DNA from: a virus
DNA length: 32,039 bases
Strand: one strand, 5' to 3'
Virus record (IMG/VR): IMGVR_UViG_3300008116_000226
Span: 1 to 32,039 of that record
The notes under the pieces were generated by a model. The model was given only the letters and a program-made list of their open reading frames with translations. It did not search any database and had not been told where the DNA came from. Of the stretch, positions 20,002 through 29,222 are shown in pieces (positions within the stretch are counted from its first letter, which is position 1; every line of letters starts with the position of its first letter). Made by a program: the position numbers and the translations under genes.

Positions 20002-21600
20002 TTAATAACCTCCACCTCCTTGGATTGTAACTAGACTCACAGATTCATCAACGTGATCGATGCCAGAAATAGCAGCATAGCGCAAAACGTCAATAACATC
20101 TTTCCATGCCTCTTTTAGTCCGCCTTCACCGGTGTATTCTGACAATCCTTGAATGATGTTCTCGCACTCGGAGCTAACGTAGAAGTGGGGACGATTGACG
20201 GAATCCAACGGTTTAGTTGTATCCCATGCCATTTTCCCGATCAGAGCTTGCAATCCGTCATCGATATCAAGACCTGGGGCTGGAATGCACACCATGCCAG
20301 CATCGTTCAAATCCTCGATGATCGATGAGGAACCATCTTGCACCTGATATTTGGCTGCACCAAGGCGAGGGTCGATTAGTCGTTCAAAAATCTCCTCTTC
20401 GCCTTCCATTTCCTCGATTAGTTCCACATAGTCTCGGATGCCATAACCTTTGCCCTTCGCTCCCTCTCCAGGCATCCACTTGCCAGATTTCCACTCTGCC
20501 CAGTCACCTACATCGACTCCAGGATATTCACGATACACCCACATTGTCCCAGACTCGTCCACGGCAATCCAGCACATAAACCAACTCTTGGCTCCAGCAG
20601 GATCGATAATGTGGTATCTGGTGACATTGTGCTTCGGAATCTTGTCGGGTTCGACCACGTTGACTACCTTGTTGAATTTCGGGAACTTGGTAGCGTGTGA
20701 CTTCATCGGCACACCATAGGCGCGGATAAGGATCTCCTCCCGACTCCTGCCTTGTAGCGTCTCCTTGATGCGCTCATATCCACCAAAGGCATTGTCTTTC
20801 GAGTGGAAGTAATGCACGGACGCATTCAGCTTCTTGGACTTCTGGACGTAGGGAACCAACTCATTATTGAGCAATTCTGCCTCACGACTTTCGATGGTGG
20901 TTGCACCGTCAAGATATTCCTTGATGACTTCAGTCCATCCATCGATGGGTGTGAACGTCACAAGCATCTTGGAGTTACGAGTCGCCAGACGGAAGCGTAG
21001 GGTAGTGATTAGCTCAGGACCAAGAAGATACTCGTCCAGCCACACACCGATGTTGTGCCACACAGGGTTTCGAGATCCAAGCTCGGCACCCTCTAGAATT
21101 GTTGGGTTGTTCTGATACTGCGAGTAGGTCTTGAAGATGATCTGTGATCCATTTGGGAGGATCAGCGAGGAGTCAGTGAATCCTGTCTTCTTCTTGTAGG
21201 AGATGTAAGCATTTGCGCTGGTGAACTTGGTCTTCAGATACTCTGGCAACCATGCCCAGACTGCGCTTTGTTGCTGACGGATCGACACCTCGGATGTCTG
21301 CGCGAAACAGAATATCTCAGAGTTTGGATTCTCGACTGCAGCACGGACTACGGAAAATGCGCCCCATTGAGTTTTGCCCGATCGGTTTCCACCAAGTGCC
21401 AAGATCTCATTGACTTCCTTGAGTTGCTCCTCGGCTTTAATCCAGTGAGGAAGACGGAAGCCATATTGGTATGGGTCTTTTTCGGCATTCTCAATTGCTT
21501 CATGGTAGACGCGATGGATTGACAACAGTTCTTCTGGTGTCATCTCGGCAATCTCCTCATCTGTAGGAGGCTTGAGTATCTGATGTTGTCTCCAAATCAT
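20002..21600 (-). CDS. terL: Terminase large subunit
   Basis: A 532-residue DNA-packaging motor. Walker A is GGNRSGKT (70-77), Walker B is VWLDE (D189-E190), and the coupling motif region is TFTPIDGW (215-222). The C-terminal RNase H-like nuclease has D333 in HIIDPAG, LIDPRLG and a final DVIDVLRY. The 'LALGGNRSGKT-x-x-G' start with an early HWIKAEEQL block is typical of podovirus-like large terminases. It would act with TerS (ATGA overlap) and the portal. Confidence 0.95.
   Translation of the reverse strand: MIWRQHQILKPPTDEEIAEMTPEELLSIHRVYHEAIENAEKDPYQYGFRLPHWIKAEEQLKEVNEILALGGNRSGKTQWGAFSVVRAAVENPNSEIFCFAQTSEVSIRQQQSAVWAWLPEYLKTKFTSANAYISYKKKTGFTDSSLILPNGSQIIFKTYSQYQNNPTILEGAELGSRNPVWHNIGVWLDEYLLGPELITTLRFRLATRNSKMLVTFTPIDGWTEVIKEYLDGATTIESREAELLNNELVPYVQKSKKLNASVHYFHSKDNAFGGYERIKETLQGRSREEILIRAYGVPMKSHATKFPKFNKVVNVVEPDKIPKHNVTRYHIIDPAGAKSWFMCWIAVDESGTMWVYREYPGVDVGDWAEWKSGKWMPGEGAKGKGYGIRDYVELIEEMEGEEEIFERLIDPRLGAAKYQVQDGSSSIIEDLNDAGMVCIPAPGLDIDDGLQALIGKMAWDTTKPLDSVNRPHFYVSSECENIIQGLSEYTGEGGLKEAWKDVIDVLRYAAISGIDHVDESVSLVTIQGGGGY
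20008..20013 (-). promoter_or_regulatory. Ribosome binding site inside the TerL C-terminal glycine codons
   Basis: GGAGGT on the minus strand, 7 nt before the ATG at 20000. It is made by the GGx codons encoding the final GGGG-Y of the terminase. It is the best Shine-Dalgarno sequence in the late region. Confidence 0.7.
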
Positions 21601-22151
21601 ATGATCTCTGCGTCAACTACTTTGCCTTTAGCAATACGAGACTTCGCCTCATTGATGAGCTTCGCGGCATCATCGAGACTTGCGCCTTTACGATGCTCGA
21701 CCACTGTGGTCGCCATGCCGGTCAACTGCGCAGCTTTATCGGTCAGGATGCCGACTGTGATTGCCAGCTTCTCAGGGGAGATCTTGGCAAGACTGTCTGG
21801 GTCATCGAACAGTTGATTGGCACGTTCAAAGAGCAGATCGGTATATTCCTGAGCCGCAATCGCGTATCGCATGGAGAATTCCTTGCGCTTCGTCTCCAAG
21901 GTGTCGCTATGCCTCCACTCCAGTCCACGGATGACATCACGACCAGCACCTGTCTTCTTGGATATCTCAGAGATTCTAGCTCCCTGAGATAATAGGAACA
22001 ATGCCAATGCCGCCTTGTGTGGAGCGTAATGCTCGATGTGATTACGAGGCAAAGACTTGGCACGTTCACGCACCTCTAGAAACCACTCACTCTTATCAGG
22101 ACGATCGTCGTAGTAGGTTTCTTTCAGTTTCTGTAGTTGTTCTTCGCTCAT
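21597..22151 (-). CDS. terS: Terminase small subunit
   Basis: A 184-residue protein whose middle has a helix-turn-helix (LFLLSQGARISEISKKTGAG then RDVIRGLEWRH). A helical oligomerisation stretch (YTDLLFERANQLFDDPDSLA, SPEKLAITVGILTDKAAQLT) and a C-terminal Lys/Ala-rich tail (DDAAKLINEAKSRIAKGKV) follow. The 'P-E-K-L-A-I-x-V-G-I-L-x-D-K-x-x-x-L-x-G' block is characteristic of small terminases/DNA-recognition subunits. It overlaps terL by 4 nt. Confidence 0.85.
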   Translation of the reverse strand: MSEEQLQKLKETYYDDRPDKSEWFLEVRERAKSLPRNHIEHYAPHKAALALFLLSQGARISEISKKTGAGRDVIRGLEWRHSDTLETKRKEFSMRYAIAAQEYTDLLFERANQLFDDPDSLAKISPEKLAITVGILTDKAAQLTGMATTVVEHRKGASLDDAAKLINEAKSRIAKGKVVDAEII

Positions 22152-22168
22152 AGCGATGGAATCAGAGC

Positions 22169-25100
22169 TTACTTTCTCACAGGAGGCAAGTTTTGTTTTT
22201 CTTGTTCTTCAAAGTCTTTTGCCGCTTGTTCAAGTTCAGCGGAAAACTCTGGGTCACCAGATGCCATCCTTGCAAGTGATGTAAGCCCTTGTCGAGTTTT
22301 GAATGCTCCCTTGAACATTTTCATGTAAGCATCATTAACCTCTCCAGGCAGTGCGTTTCTGGCAAGAGAAGCACGCAAACCATATCTTTCGCTTCCATTT
22401 GCAAGTGACTCTGCCAAGAATCTATTTCTTGCAGAAGTAGTCATTTTGGCAATAGGAAACAGAACACTCAGTGCTTGAGTGCTTGCAACAGCTCTCAAAT
22501 TAACATCCTTCTTGGAAAGCTCTTTAATGGTATTTCCTTGGTAAAGTTTTGCGATATCGTAAAGAAGAGTTCCAGTATCTGAGCCAAGAACTGTATTAAC
22601 CTTCTTGCCTAGTTCAGTAGGTTTTCCAGGAGTGCCATAGTCAGCAAGAAACCTGTCTACATCAAATAATGGAGTATATGGTGCGCCAGCGGATGGCACT
22701 CCACCATTGTATTTATCAAGAAAGATTCTTAGGAAGTCAGTTCGATAAAGATTTCTAGCAGGTGTTGACGATTTATTGAGTTGCGCCATTGCAATCTCAA
22801 CATCCCGAATGGTGCTTGCATTGGAAAAAATAGAATTCGACAACAAATCTGGATCAATATTTTCAAAATTACCTTTTTTGGCAGCTTGAAATATTTCAGA
22901 AGTAACTAACTGTTCTTCCAGTTTTTTGACTTTTTCTCTTTCAATAATTTGATCAGCAACTGCTTTTCTTTCAGCTTTACTTAAAGCCGATGCCAATTGT
23001 GTCAAATCACTTCTGCTGAGATCAGAAATGCTTACTCCCTGTATGGTGGAAAGTTTTTCATTCAAAGTATCTAATCCCCTAGAGATCTTTCCAGCATCAG
23101 CACCATACAAGGTATTCAAGATTCCTTGGTCATACTCTAGTCGCGTAATGTTCCCTTGAGTTCCAATGCCAATATCTTTCATATATTGGGTCTGCATACC
23201 ATCCCTGAGTTGTTGTGTGATCCCAGGAGTTGTTGCTTCTAGTCCCTGTGCCGCAGTCAAGACTCTGCTCATGGTGTCGGGATCTTTCATAGCAATCCTT
23301 ACGACATCTCGTCGTGTTGCAACATCCTCGCCTCCAACATCTCTCAGAATTCCACCTAAAGTTGTTTTTTCAAATGCATTTCTATTGCGAACAAGATCTG
23401 CAGCTTTTGTGAATTCATCACCTAATGTGCCGGTAGATCCGTCAGGACGGACAATTGGTGTTTGATTATAAATATCTCTCCTTAAAGCAGAAAGCTCATT
23501 GGAGATTTGCAGACCAAATACATCTTTTGTTTGACCACCAACAGCACTGTCTGGTCTGGCATCATTGAATCTTCTGATATACGCATCAAAACCTTTGAAA
23601 TCCAGTGGCTTATTAATTGCTTCAAGATCTCTGATTTGATTTGCTAGATCTTGTTTGCGACCTGAATTTTTTTCTCGGCTAAGTTGTTTGCGTAAATCTG
23701 CAATCAGCACGGGAGCATCTCTGACTCGTCGAAGATCATCTTCTACTCGCGCAACTGCCGTTCTGTCAAATGCTCCTCCAGGATTGATTCTGGCTTTAAT
23801 ATCAGGAAGGAGATCAAGAAGCTCTCTTGCTTCTATTTGAAATCCCGCATCATCAGCAAGTTGTGCCATGAAGTCATATTGCTGAGTAGTATCTTCAATG
23901 GCTTTATCCTCTGCCTTTTTAATAGTGTCTCGCAAAAATCCACCCAGTTTGTCAATGTCAGCTACTTGCTTAGGCGCAAGCAATCGATTTACTGCTCCTT
24001 CAACAATTGTTTTGTTCTGATTAGTATTGGCAGCAATTTGAGATGCAAGTGCGTCTCTTTGTTGTTTTTGTTTGAAAGCAACAGCAGCATAATCCCCTGG
24101 GCTTGTCGTGGCAGTTTTTGCTAAAGGATCAAAAATTTTACGAAGGTCTTGTTGTGCTGTGCGCAATCTGCCACCTAATCGAGATGAGGGGAAGTCTCCA
24201 GCAAGTTCCTGCGCTCCTTCTAGTCCTTTCGGACCAAATTGAACACCAGGAGGCACTGCTTCAGGCAAGCCAAGACGTTGTGCAGATTTAGCATACTCCT
24301 GCATGAATTCATTAGCGAAACCACCAGGCATTCTTACTGCTCTCGCAGCAGGAATTGCCACATCACCAACTGCACCCAAAGCACCGCCAATTGCTGCCTG
24401 TGTGCCTCGGCGCATGACGTTCTCACCAATATTCTGAGGCATACCAAGTGCTGCACGGGTAATCATATCAGCAGCAGTTCCAAGAACAGCTTCGGTTCCA
24501 GCTGCAGCAGCAGTGCCAGCTGCAGGGCTTTTTGCTGCAAGCGCAGCAGCGATCCCTGCTGCGGTAGATCCAACAACAATGGGTGCCTCTACAGCAGCTG
24601 CTCCACCCAAACCAGCAAAACCCATATCGAGCGTGGTAAATGTTTTGCCATCCTTGGTCTTGATTAAGAACTCCGTGCTATTTCCAACGCTCATTGGAGT
24701 AATTCTAGCATCAGGATACTGCATCTTCAGATACTCAAGTTCAGATTCTGGAGTAGGCAATGCGCCTACACCTCCTCTTACACCAGCAGGAAGCTGTTCT
24801 GCCTCCATCCCTCCTGCGCCAAGTGGTGCTTTATAAAGCTCTCCAATAATTTCGCGTTTTCTTGCTTGTTGCTCTTCAACAGAAGGTTGTGAAGTGTCGT
24901 ATACTGGAGTGCCACGCATATTCCCCATGCTGCCATACATACCCAGATAATTGGGTGATGGAGCAGCCATTGGTTTTTCAAGCTCTTGCCGAAGTGCGCT
25001 AATTCTTTCTAGTTCTGGTTGCTTTTCTTTTTCTACCAATTGAACATACTGACCTTGAAGCAAGTTCTCTTGATCATTCAGCTTTCTGATCATATCAACA

Positions 25101-25231
25101 TAAGACTGAGCTTCATCAAGTTTTCCAGCAGCTTGAGCAGCTTTATATCGATTGCCAGCTTCAACAATCCCACGGGAAAGTTTTTTGATATCTTCTGCAA
25201 TTATGTCTTTGTTCTTTTGGAGATCACTCAT
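22169..25231 (-). CDS. Large internal virion (ejection) protein, 1020 aa
   Basis: The largest gene of the window. The N-terminal ~90 residues are coiled coil (EAGNRYKAAQAAGKLDEAQS). About 90-165 is a Pro/Gly linker. Residues ~204-262 are an Ala/Gly-rich hydrophobic segment (AGLGGAAAVEAPIVVGSTAA, AGIAAALAAKSPAAGTAAAA), and the rest is long alpha-helical with repeated Lys/Glu patterns. Large Ala-rich helical proteins in this position are ejection proteins that leave the capsid with the DNA and help it cross the cell envelope; the hydrophobic segment could enter the membrane. No enzyme motif is seen. It overlaps the upstream gene by 8 nt. Confidence 0.7.
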   Translation of the reverse strand: MSDLQKNKDIIAEDIKKLSRGIVEAGNRYKAAQAAGKLDEAQSYVDMIRKLNDQENLLQGQYVQLVEKEKQPELERISALRQELEKPMAAPSPNYLGMYGSMGNMRGTPVYDTSQPSVEEQQARKREIIGELYKAPLGAGGMEAEQLPAGVRGGVGALPTPESELEYLKMQYPDARITPMSVGNSTEFLIKTKDGKTFTTLDMGFAGLGGAAAVEAPIVVGSTAAGIAAALAAKSPAAGTAAAAGTEAVLGTAADMITRAALGMPQNIGENVMRRGTQAAIGGALGAVGDVAIPAARAVRMPGGFANEFMQEYAKSAQRLGLPEAVPPGVQFGPKGLEGAQELAGDFPSSRLGGRLRTAQQDLRKIFDPLAKTATTSPGDYAAVAFKQKQQRDALASQIAANTNQNKTIVEGAVNRLLAPKQVADIDKLGGFLRDTIKKAEDKAIEDTTQQYDFMAQLADDAGFQIEARELLDLLPDIKARINPGGAFDRTAVARVEDDLRRVRDAPVLIADLRKQLSREKNSGRKQDLANQIRDLEAINKPLDFKGFDAYIRRFNDARPDSAVGGQTKDVFGLQISNELSALRRDIYNQTPIVRPDGSTGTLGDEFTKAADLVRNRNAFEKTTLGGILRDVGGEDVATRRDVVRIAMKDPDTMSRVLTAAQGLEATTPGITQQLRDGMQTQYMKDIGIGTQGNITRLEYDQGILNTLYGADAGKISRGLDTLNEKLSTIQGVSISDLSRSDLTQLASALSKAERKAVADQIIEREKVKKLEEQLVTSEIFQAAKKGNFENIDPDLLSNSIFSNASTIRDVEIAMAQLNKSSTPARNLYRTDFLRIFLDKYNGGVPSAGAPYTPLFDVDRFLADYGTPGKPTELGKKVNTVLGSDTGTLLYDIAKLYQGNTIKELSKKDVNLRAVASTQALSVLFPIAKMTTSARNRFLAESLANGSERYGLRASLARNALPGEVNDAYMKMFKGAFKTRQGLTSLARMASGDPEFSAELEQAAKDFEEQEKQNLPPVRK

Positions 25232-27089
25232 TGATATTAAGTTCTTTTAGGATGTCCTGCGCTTCTGGGCTTAATCCTACCCCTGTTTCCGCTGGTTTAT
25301 TAGTAGTGGATTTCTTGAGCAAGTCTTTGTTGATCTTAGTCCAATCATACGAAGCCCCCTCAACGCCATCTTCACCAACTCGCGCAATTTTTCTATTGGT
25401 AAGATATTCTTGGACGTAATTATCAAATGTTGCTTGGTCGATTTTCTTATCCTCAAGAAGTTTGATTACATCATCTGGAGTGCCATTGGTCGCCTCAAAC
25501 GCATTCAGCAAGTTCAAGCTAAGAGATTTAGCGATGGTGTCTTTTTTAGCATTAACTCTTAGAGGAGAGAATCTTCCTTGGAATTTAGGCCATTCTTTTT
25601 CAGTCATGGTTCCAGCAGCACCGCCAGTAGGAGAGCTTGCTCTAAGTTGATTCATTTTAATGAATGAGTTTTCATCATTAATCCTTGTGTAGAATCCTTC
25701 AAGTTCACCCACTTCTGACGCTGGTAAAGCCGTGGCAAGCAATGCATTTCCTGCCGCAAAAACTGGATTATTAGTTCCTGCCGTATCAAGTCGCGCAAAT
25801 GCTTCTTCGGTGTTTGCTTGGTTCAGCCTGAATGATTCTTCTTTCATTGCGGTCTGAGCTTTTGCAACTCCTTCTGTCTTGCCACCAACACCGGCTCCTT
25901 GGACAACTTTTAATCCGCCTTCTGGAGTTTGTTCGATCGAGAATCCACTAGGCAAATTGATTGGAATAAATTTACCAGTGCTACTAATTTGCCCAGGCAT
26001 TCCACCATACGGAGCAGACTCTTCTGGCGTTGCTGGACGCCATGTTTCAGTTTTTTCTGGTTTATCTGGAGTAAATCCAATTCTTTCCTGTGCAGCAGTT
26101 GCTGCTGGTTGCTGCGTTTGCATCAACTTCTGAAGTTGAGAAGTCACACCTTGTGACCATGCAGGATTAAGATTTCTTGGGTCATTACTTGCACCAACAG
26201 GAGCATAAATTCTTCCAATATCTTCAATTGTTTTGGCACCTGCATATGGACCAGTATTCTGGTTAATGCCTTGACCAAGCAAGTTAGCCATTCTTTCAAT
26301 AGAGTCTTCAACTTTTGCAACTTGAATAGGACCAGATGAATTAGATATCCCCATTGCGTTGTTTTTATTACGAAAAGCTGACGATGTCCCACCACCAGTT
26401 TCGTGCATTGAAATAGCTGCTAATAATGCAGGAGGAACTCCATACTTAGCTCCAGCTTCTTCAAATGTTTTAGCGTAAGGTTGAAGAGGTTGTGGCAAAT
26501 TACCCAAGGCAGATGCTTGCTGTGGTTGCCCATCAAATCCTTGCAAAGTAATTGGTTTAGCTACTCCAGTAGTAGGATCTAGCATAACTTGCTGCTTGCC
26601 GCCTCCCATTGCTATTTCAGCTAATGTCATTGGTCTATTTGATGTAGTTGCTGCTCTAGCTGCTGCTGCTTCATTTTGAGCTTGCTCAATCAGCATTGCT
26701 TGATTCTTATCGAACCTACCAAACACATTTGGAATCATTGCCTTGCCTTCATCAAGCAACGCAGCTTTTTCAATAGGACTTAGGCTTGGATCGTTTGCAG
26801 CAGCAAGAAATGGCTGAAGTGTTTCTTCAACTCCGCTAATTTGATAAGACTTGCCAAGAGTAATAGCAGATTCAATAGCTTTAGATGCCGCTTTGTTCAT
26901 GGCATCTACCCTTTTCTGCTCTTGCTTCATCTCGCCGTAGTCCTGAATCGCTCCACCAATACTCTGCCCAAGACTAGAAAGACCCTGGGCTTGGATTGCT
27001 GCTGCATTAGCAAATCCACTGAAATCTTGTTTGAATGACTCAGGGTTGATTCCTGAACCCAGCATTTGTCCTTTTCCGTAAATAGCCAT
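25224..27089 (-). CDS. Internal virion protein with muralytic (lysozyme/glucosaminidase-like) domain
   Basis: A 621-residue protein. The N-terminal ~150 residues are helical (AIQAQGLSSLGQSIGGAIQD, QEQKRVDAMNKAASKAIESA). Residues ~203-325 form a soluble lytic/N-acetylglucosaminidase-like domain: PYAKTFEEAGAKYGVPPALL, AAISMHETGGG with candidate catalytic E230, NKNNAMGIS, then EDSIERMANLLGQGI and IYAPVGASNDP. Such domains locally open peptidoglycan during DNA entry. The C-terminal half (about 330-621) is a mixed helical region. It lies with two other internal protein genes, so all three probably act together at ejection. Confidence 0.75.
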   Translation of the reverse strand: MAIYGKGQMLGSGINPESFKQDFSGFANAAAIQAQGLSSLGQSIGGAIQDYGEMKQEQKRVDAMNKAASKAIESAITLGKSYQISGVEETLQPFLAAANDPSLSPIEKAALLDEGKAMIPNVFGRFDKNQAMLIEQAQNEAAAARAATTSNRPMTLAEIAMGGGKQQVMLDPTTGVAKPITLQGFDGQPQQASALGNLPQPLQPYAKTFEEAGAKYGVPPALLAAISMHETGGGTSSAFRNKNNAMGISNSSGPIQVAKVEDSIERMANLLGQGINQNTGPYAGAKTIEDIGRIYAPVGASNDPRNLNPAWSQGVTSQLQKLMQTQQPAATAAQERIGFTPDKPEKTETWRPATPEESAPYGGMPGQISSTGKFIPINLPSGFSIEQTPEGGLKVVQGAGVGGKTEGVAKAQTAMKEESFRLNQANTEEAFARLDTAGTNNPVFAAGNALLATALPASEVGELEGFYTRINDENSFIKMNQLRASSPTGGAAGTMTEKEWPKFQGRFSPLRVNAKKDTIAKSLSLNLLNAFEATNGTPDDVIKLLEDKKIDQATFDNYVQEYLTNRKIARVGEDGVEGASYDWTKINKDLLKKSTTNKPAETGVGLSPEAQDILKELNINE

Positions 27090-27098
27090 ATGATTTAA

Positions 27099-27944
27099 TT
27101 ATCTTCCAAACATTCCACCTGCTCCAAATGCAGCACCACCAATGCTACCTAGTGCGCCCATTATTCCAGCATTTTGCGCAGCTTTGGCTTGTGCATTTGC
27201 AGAGGCAGCAGCAAGTTGATTGGATCGTTGTGCGGCACCAAGATTCAGACCAACAGATGTGTCAAACAACTGTGGTGTTCCTGATCCAATAGCACCCAGA
27301 CCAGTATTGATAAATTGCTGACCTTGTTGATACGCCAATGGCGCAGTGCTTAACAATCCAAGACCAGGTTGCGTGTAGAAGGCTTGCGCGGCATTGTAGA
27401 CATTCTGCCTAGCTTGTGATGCCTCGGCGCGTTTGCGAGCAAACATATCCTCGCGCCCCATAATCTCGGAAGCGATGGCAGCATTGCCACCAATTCTGCC
27501 AGCCGCAGATGCTCCTTCACGGGCAGCTTGCTGGTATGCACGTTGTTCCTCTGGACTGATACGTTGAGATGCAGCAAATGCTCGATCTGCTTCACTGCTA
27601 AATCCTTGCACAGCAGCAGCTTGCTCTGGAGACAATGCTTGCATTAACCCACGGGTTAATCTTGCTTGTCCAGTCATCTGCTCTAACTCGGCACCTCTAG
27701 CTTCACCAAGTCCCATGCCAGCTTGTTGTGCTGCTTGATTACTAAGACCAAACAAACCTTGTTGATCACCTGTTCCACTTAAGAATGATTGAATATCACT
27801 AAGGTTTAAGCCTTGGAACTGTGGACGGAATTTTTGCTCTTGCGAAAAAATTTGCGGCAGAGATTGCGACATTCCCGAAACGTATTGCCGAATATCGCTG
27901 GAGATATCCATTTTCGGAGCTTTAACTTTTGGTGCTGATCCCAT
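27099..27944 (-). CDS. Internal virion/injection protein, 281 aa
   Basis: A 281-residue Ala/Gln/Gly-rich helical protein: SGMSQSLPQIFSQEQKFRPQ, then LSNQAAQQAGMGLGEARGAE, RISPEEQRAYQQAAREGASA and a Gly/Ala-rich C-terminus (QNAGIMGALGSIGGAAFGAG) ending in GGMFGR. Such a Gly/Ala hydrophobic C-terminus is common in small ejection proteins of podoviruses. The leader gtaacacattATG resembles that of the 13443-13859 gene. Confidence 0.65.
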   Translation of the reverse strand: MGSAPKVKAPKMDISSDIRQYVSGMSQSLPQIFSQEQKFRPQFQGLNLSDIQSFLSGTGDQQGLFGLSNQAAQQAGMGLGEARGAELEQMTGQARLTRGLMQALSPEQAAAVQGFSSEADRAFAASQRISPEEQRAYQQAAREGASAAGRIGGNAAIASEIMGREDMFARKRAEASQARQNVYNAAQAFYTQPGLGLLSTAPLAYQQGQQFINTGLGAIGSGTPQLFDTSVGLNLGAAQRSNQLAAASANAQAKAAQNAGIMGALGSIGGAAFGAGGMFGR

Positions 27945-27950
27945 AATGTG

Positions 27951-28280
27951 TTACAGTTTAGAGTAGAATTTTTTCATGTTTAGCAAACGGTCACGACTTG
28001 ACTGTTTGAAGTCTCGTTTGAAAGCAATGTATTTATAGTTGTCCTTAAATGGCGTGAGCGCACTTGCCATGCTGCCACAGCACATAGTGACGTATAGCGT
28101 ATCAGAGTCTTCAAATGCAACAGCTTCTTCCAGATTGCTACTTTTAACGTGGAACCCCAGTGCAAAAAAATAAGGAGAAGAAACAACAATCCCATAAGAC
28201 AAATGCCAGCCAATAAGTGCTTGGAAGTCTGTGTTGATTTTTTCATAAAGACTAGATGCAATTTTTAGGTAAGGGTTCAT
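27951..28280 (-). CDS. Hypothetical protein, 109 aa
   Basis: A 109-residue mixed alpha/beta protein (LIGWHLSYGIVVSSPYFFAL, TLYVTMCCGSMASALTPFKD, YKYIAFKRDFKQSSRDRLLN) ending in a basic tail. No domain is recognised with certainty; the shape suggests a small accessory protein of the tail/internal protein region. The start overlaps the tail fibre stop as ATGA. Confidence 0.5.
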   Translation of the reverse strand: MNPYLKIASSLYEKINTDFQALIGWHLSYGIVVSSPYFFALGFHVKSSNLEEAVAFEDSDTLYVTMCCGSMASALTPFKDNYKYIAFKRDFKQSSRDRLLNMKKFYSKL

Positions 28281-29221
28281 CCAATAATTACTACATTAAT
28301 AAATCTATTTGGTTGATTCATATAGATGTGTGCTTGATAAACAGTATTTGCTTGCGTGTTACCTACTGTATATTCGTTTGTAGTAGTAGCCCATGCGCCA
28401 GGGAAAAATTGACCTGTTACAATTGAAGCATAGTCATCATTAGGCATTTGGGTTGCGAAATTCAAAACAATTGTATCATCACCAGTATCAAACCATGACG
28501 CTGTAGATATATTCCCAGATGCTTGGATTGCTACAAACTGAGCAGTAACATTTCCAGAGGTCGAAGATCCAGTATGGTTTACAACAAACTCATTCGCATT
28601 GGCGGATGATGTAACTGTATACAACCCATCAGTTGCAGTGCCGCTAGTAAAGTCTAATCGAATTTTGTCATTAGCCTTAAGACCATGATCAGTCATGGTA
28701 ACAGTTGTTTCCGTGGCAGTTCTTGTGTAGTTGCCAGATTTATATGCACCAGTGCGAATGCTGCTCACATAAGGATTCAATTTTGCCCATGCTCGGACAC
28801 CAAACACTGGAGCCGATCCAGTCTGCGCTCCATTGAGCTTTGGTGCGGTCACAGCAGCATCAGCAATCTTTGCTGTGGTGACATTAGCATCGACCAAGTT
28901 GGCAGTAGCTACAGTAATGCCAGCAGGTAATGCCTCACTGGCTAGTTTTGATAAGGAAATGGCAGCAGTAGCACTAATCTTGGCATTGGTAATGACTCCA
29001 CTGGCAATAGCATTAGCAGTCACCGCATCTGTTCCCATTTCGTTGGACGTAATGCCAGCTGTTGCGACCTTGAGCTTGCCAGCTACTAGCGCAAGAGTTC
29101 CATTTCCAGAAACCAAGGCATCAGAAGTGAATAGCGTCTCGTCGATGATGTTATTCATCAACGTGCTGGTAATAACCTCGTTGTTTGCAAAAGTATGTGT
29201 TGTTTCTACTACCCCAGCCAT
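28277..29221 (-). CDS. Tail fibre protein
   Basis: A 314-residue fibre. Residues 1-55 are a virion-binding start (TTHTFANNEVITSTLMNNII). About 57-130 has short repeats of the type V-T-x-x-x-I-x-x-x-x-V/I-T-x-A-K-I-x, as in trimeric beta-helix shafts. LNGAQTGSAPVFGVRAWAKL (129-148) is a block shared by many phage fibres. A 'DHGL' beta-sandwich module (about 168-222) also occurs in the next gene. The C-terminus (TQMPNDDYASIVTGQF, FINVVIIG) is the usual fibre-tip type. Trimeric and adsorbing function is inferred from family. Confidence 0.8.
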   Translation of the reverse strand: MAGVVETTHTFANNEVITSTLMNNIIDETLFTSDALVSGNGTLALVAGKLKVATAGITSNEMGTDAVTANAIASGVITNAKISATAAISLSKLASEALPAGITVATANLVDANVTTAKIADAAVTAPKLNGAQTGSAPVFGVRAWAKLNPYVSSIRTGAYKSGNYTRTATETTVTMTDHGLKANDKIRLDFTSGTATDGLYTVTSSANANEFVVNHTGSSTSGNVTAQFVAIQASGNISTASWFDTGDDTIVLNFATQMPNDDYASIVTGQFFPGAWATTTNEYTVGNTQANTVYQAHIYMNQPNRFINVVIIG

Positions 29222-29222
29222 G

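Noticed and set aside
26144-26395. 83-codon minus-strand frame inside the muralytic virion gene
   Set aside because: Leu/Val-rich alternative frame of a clear coding region, no start context.
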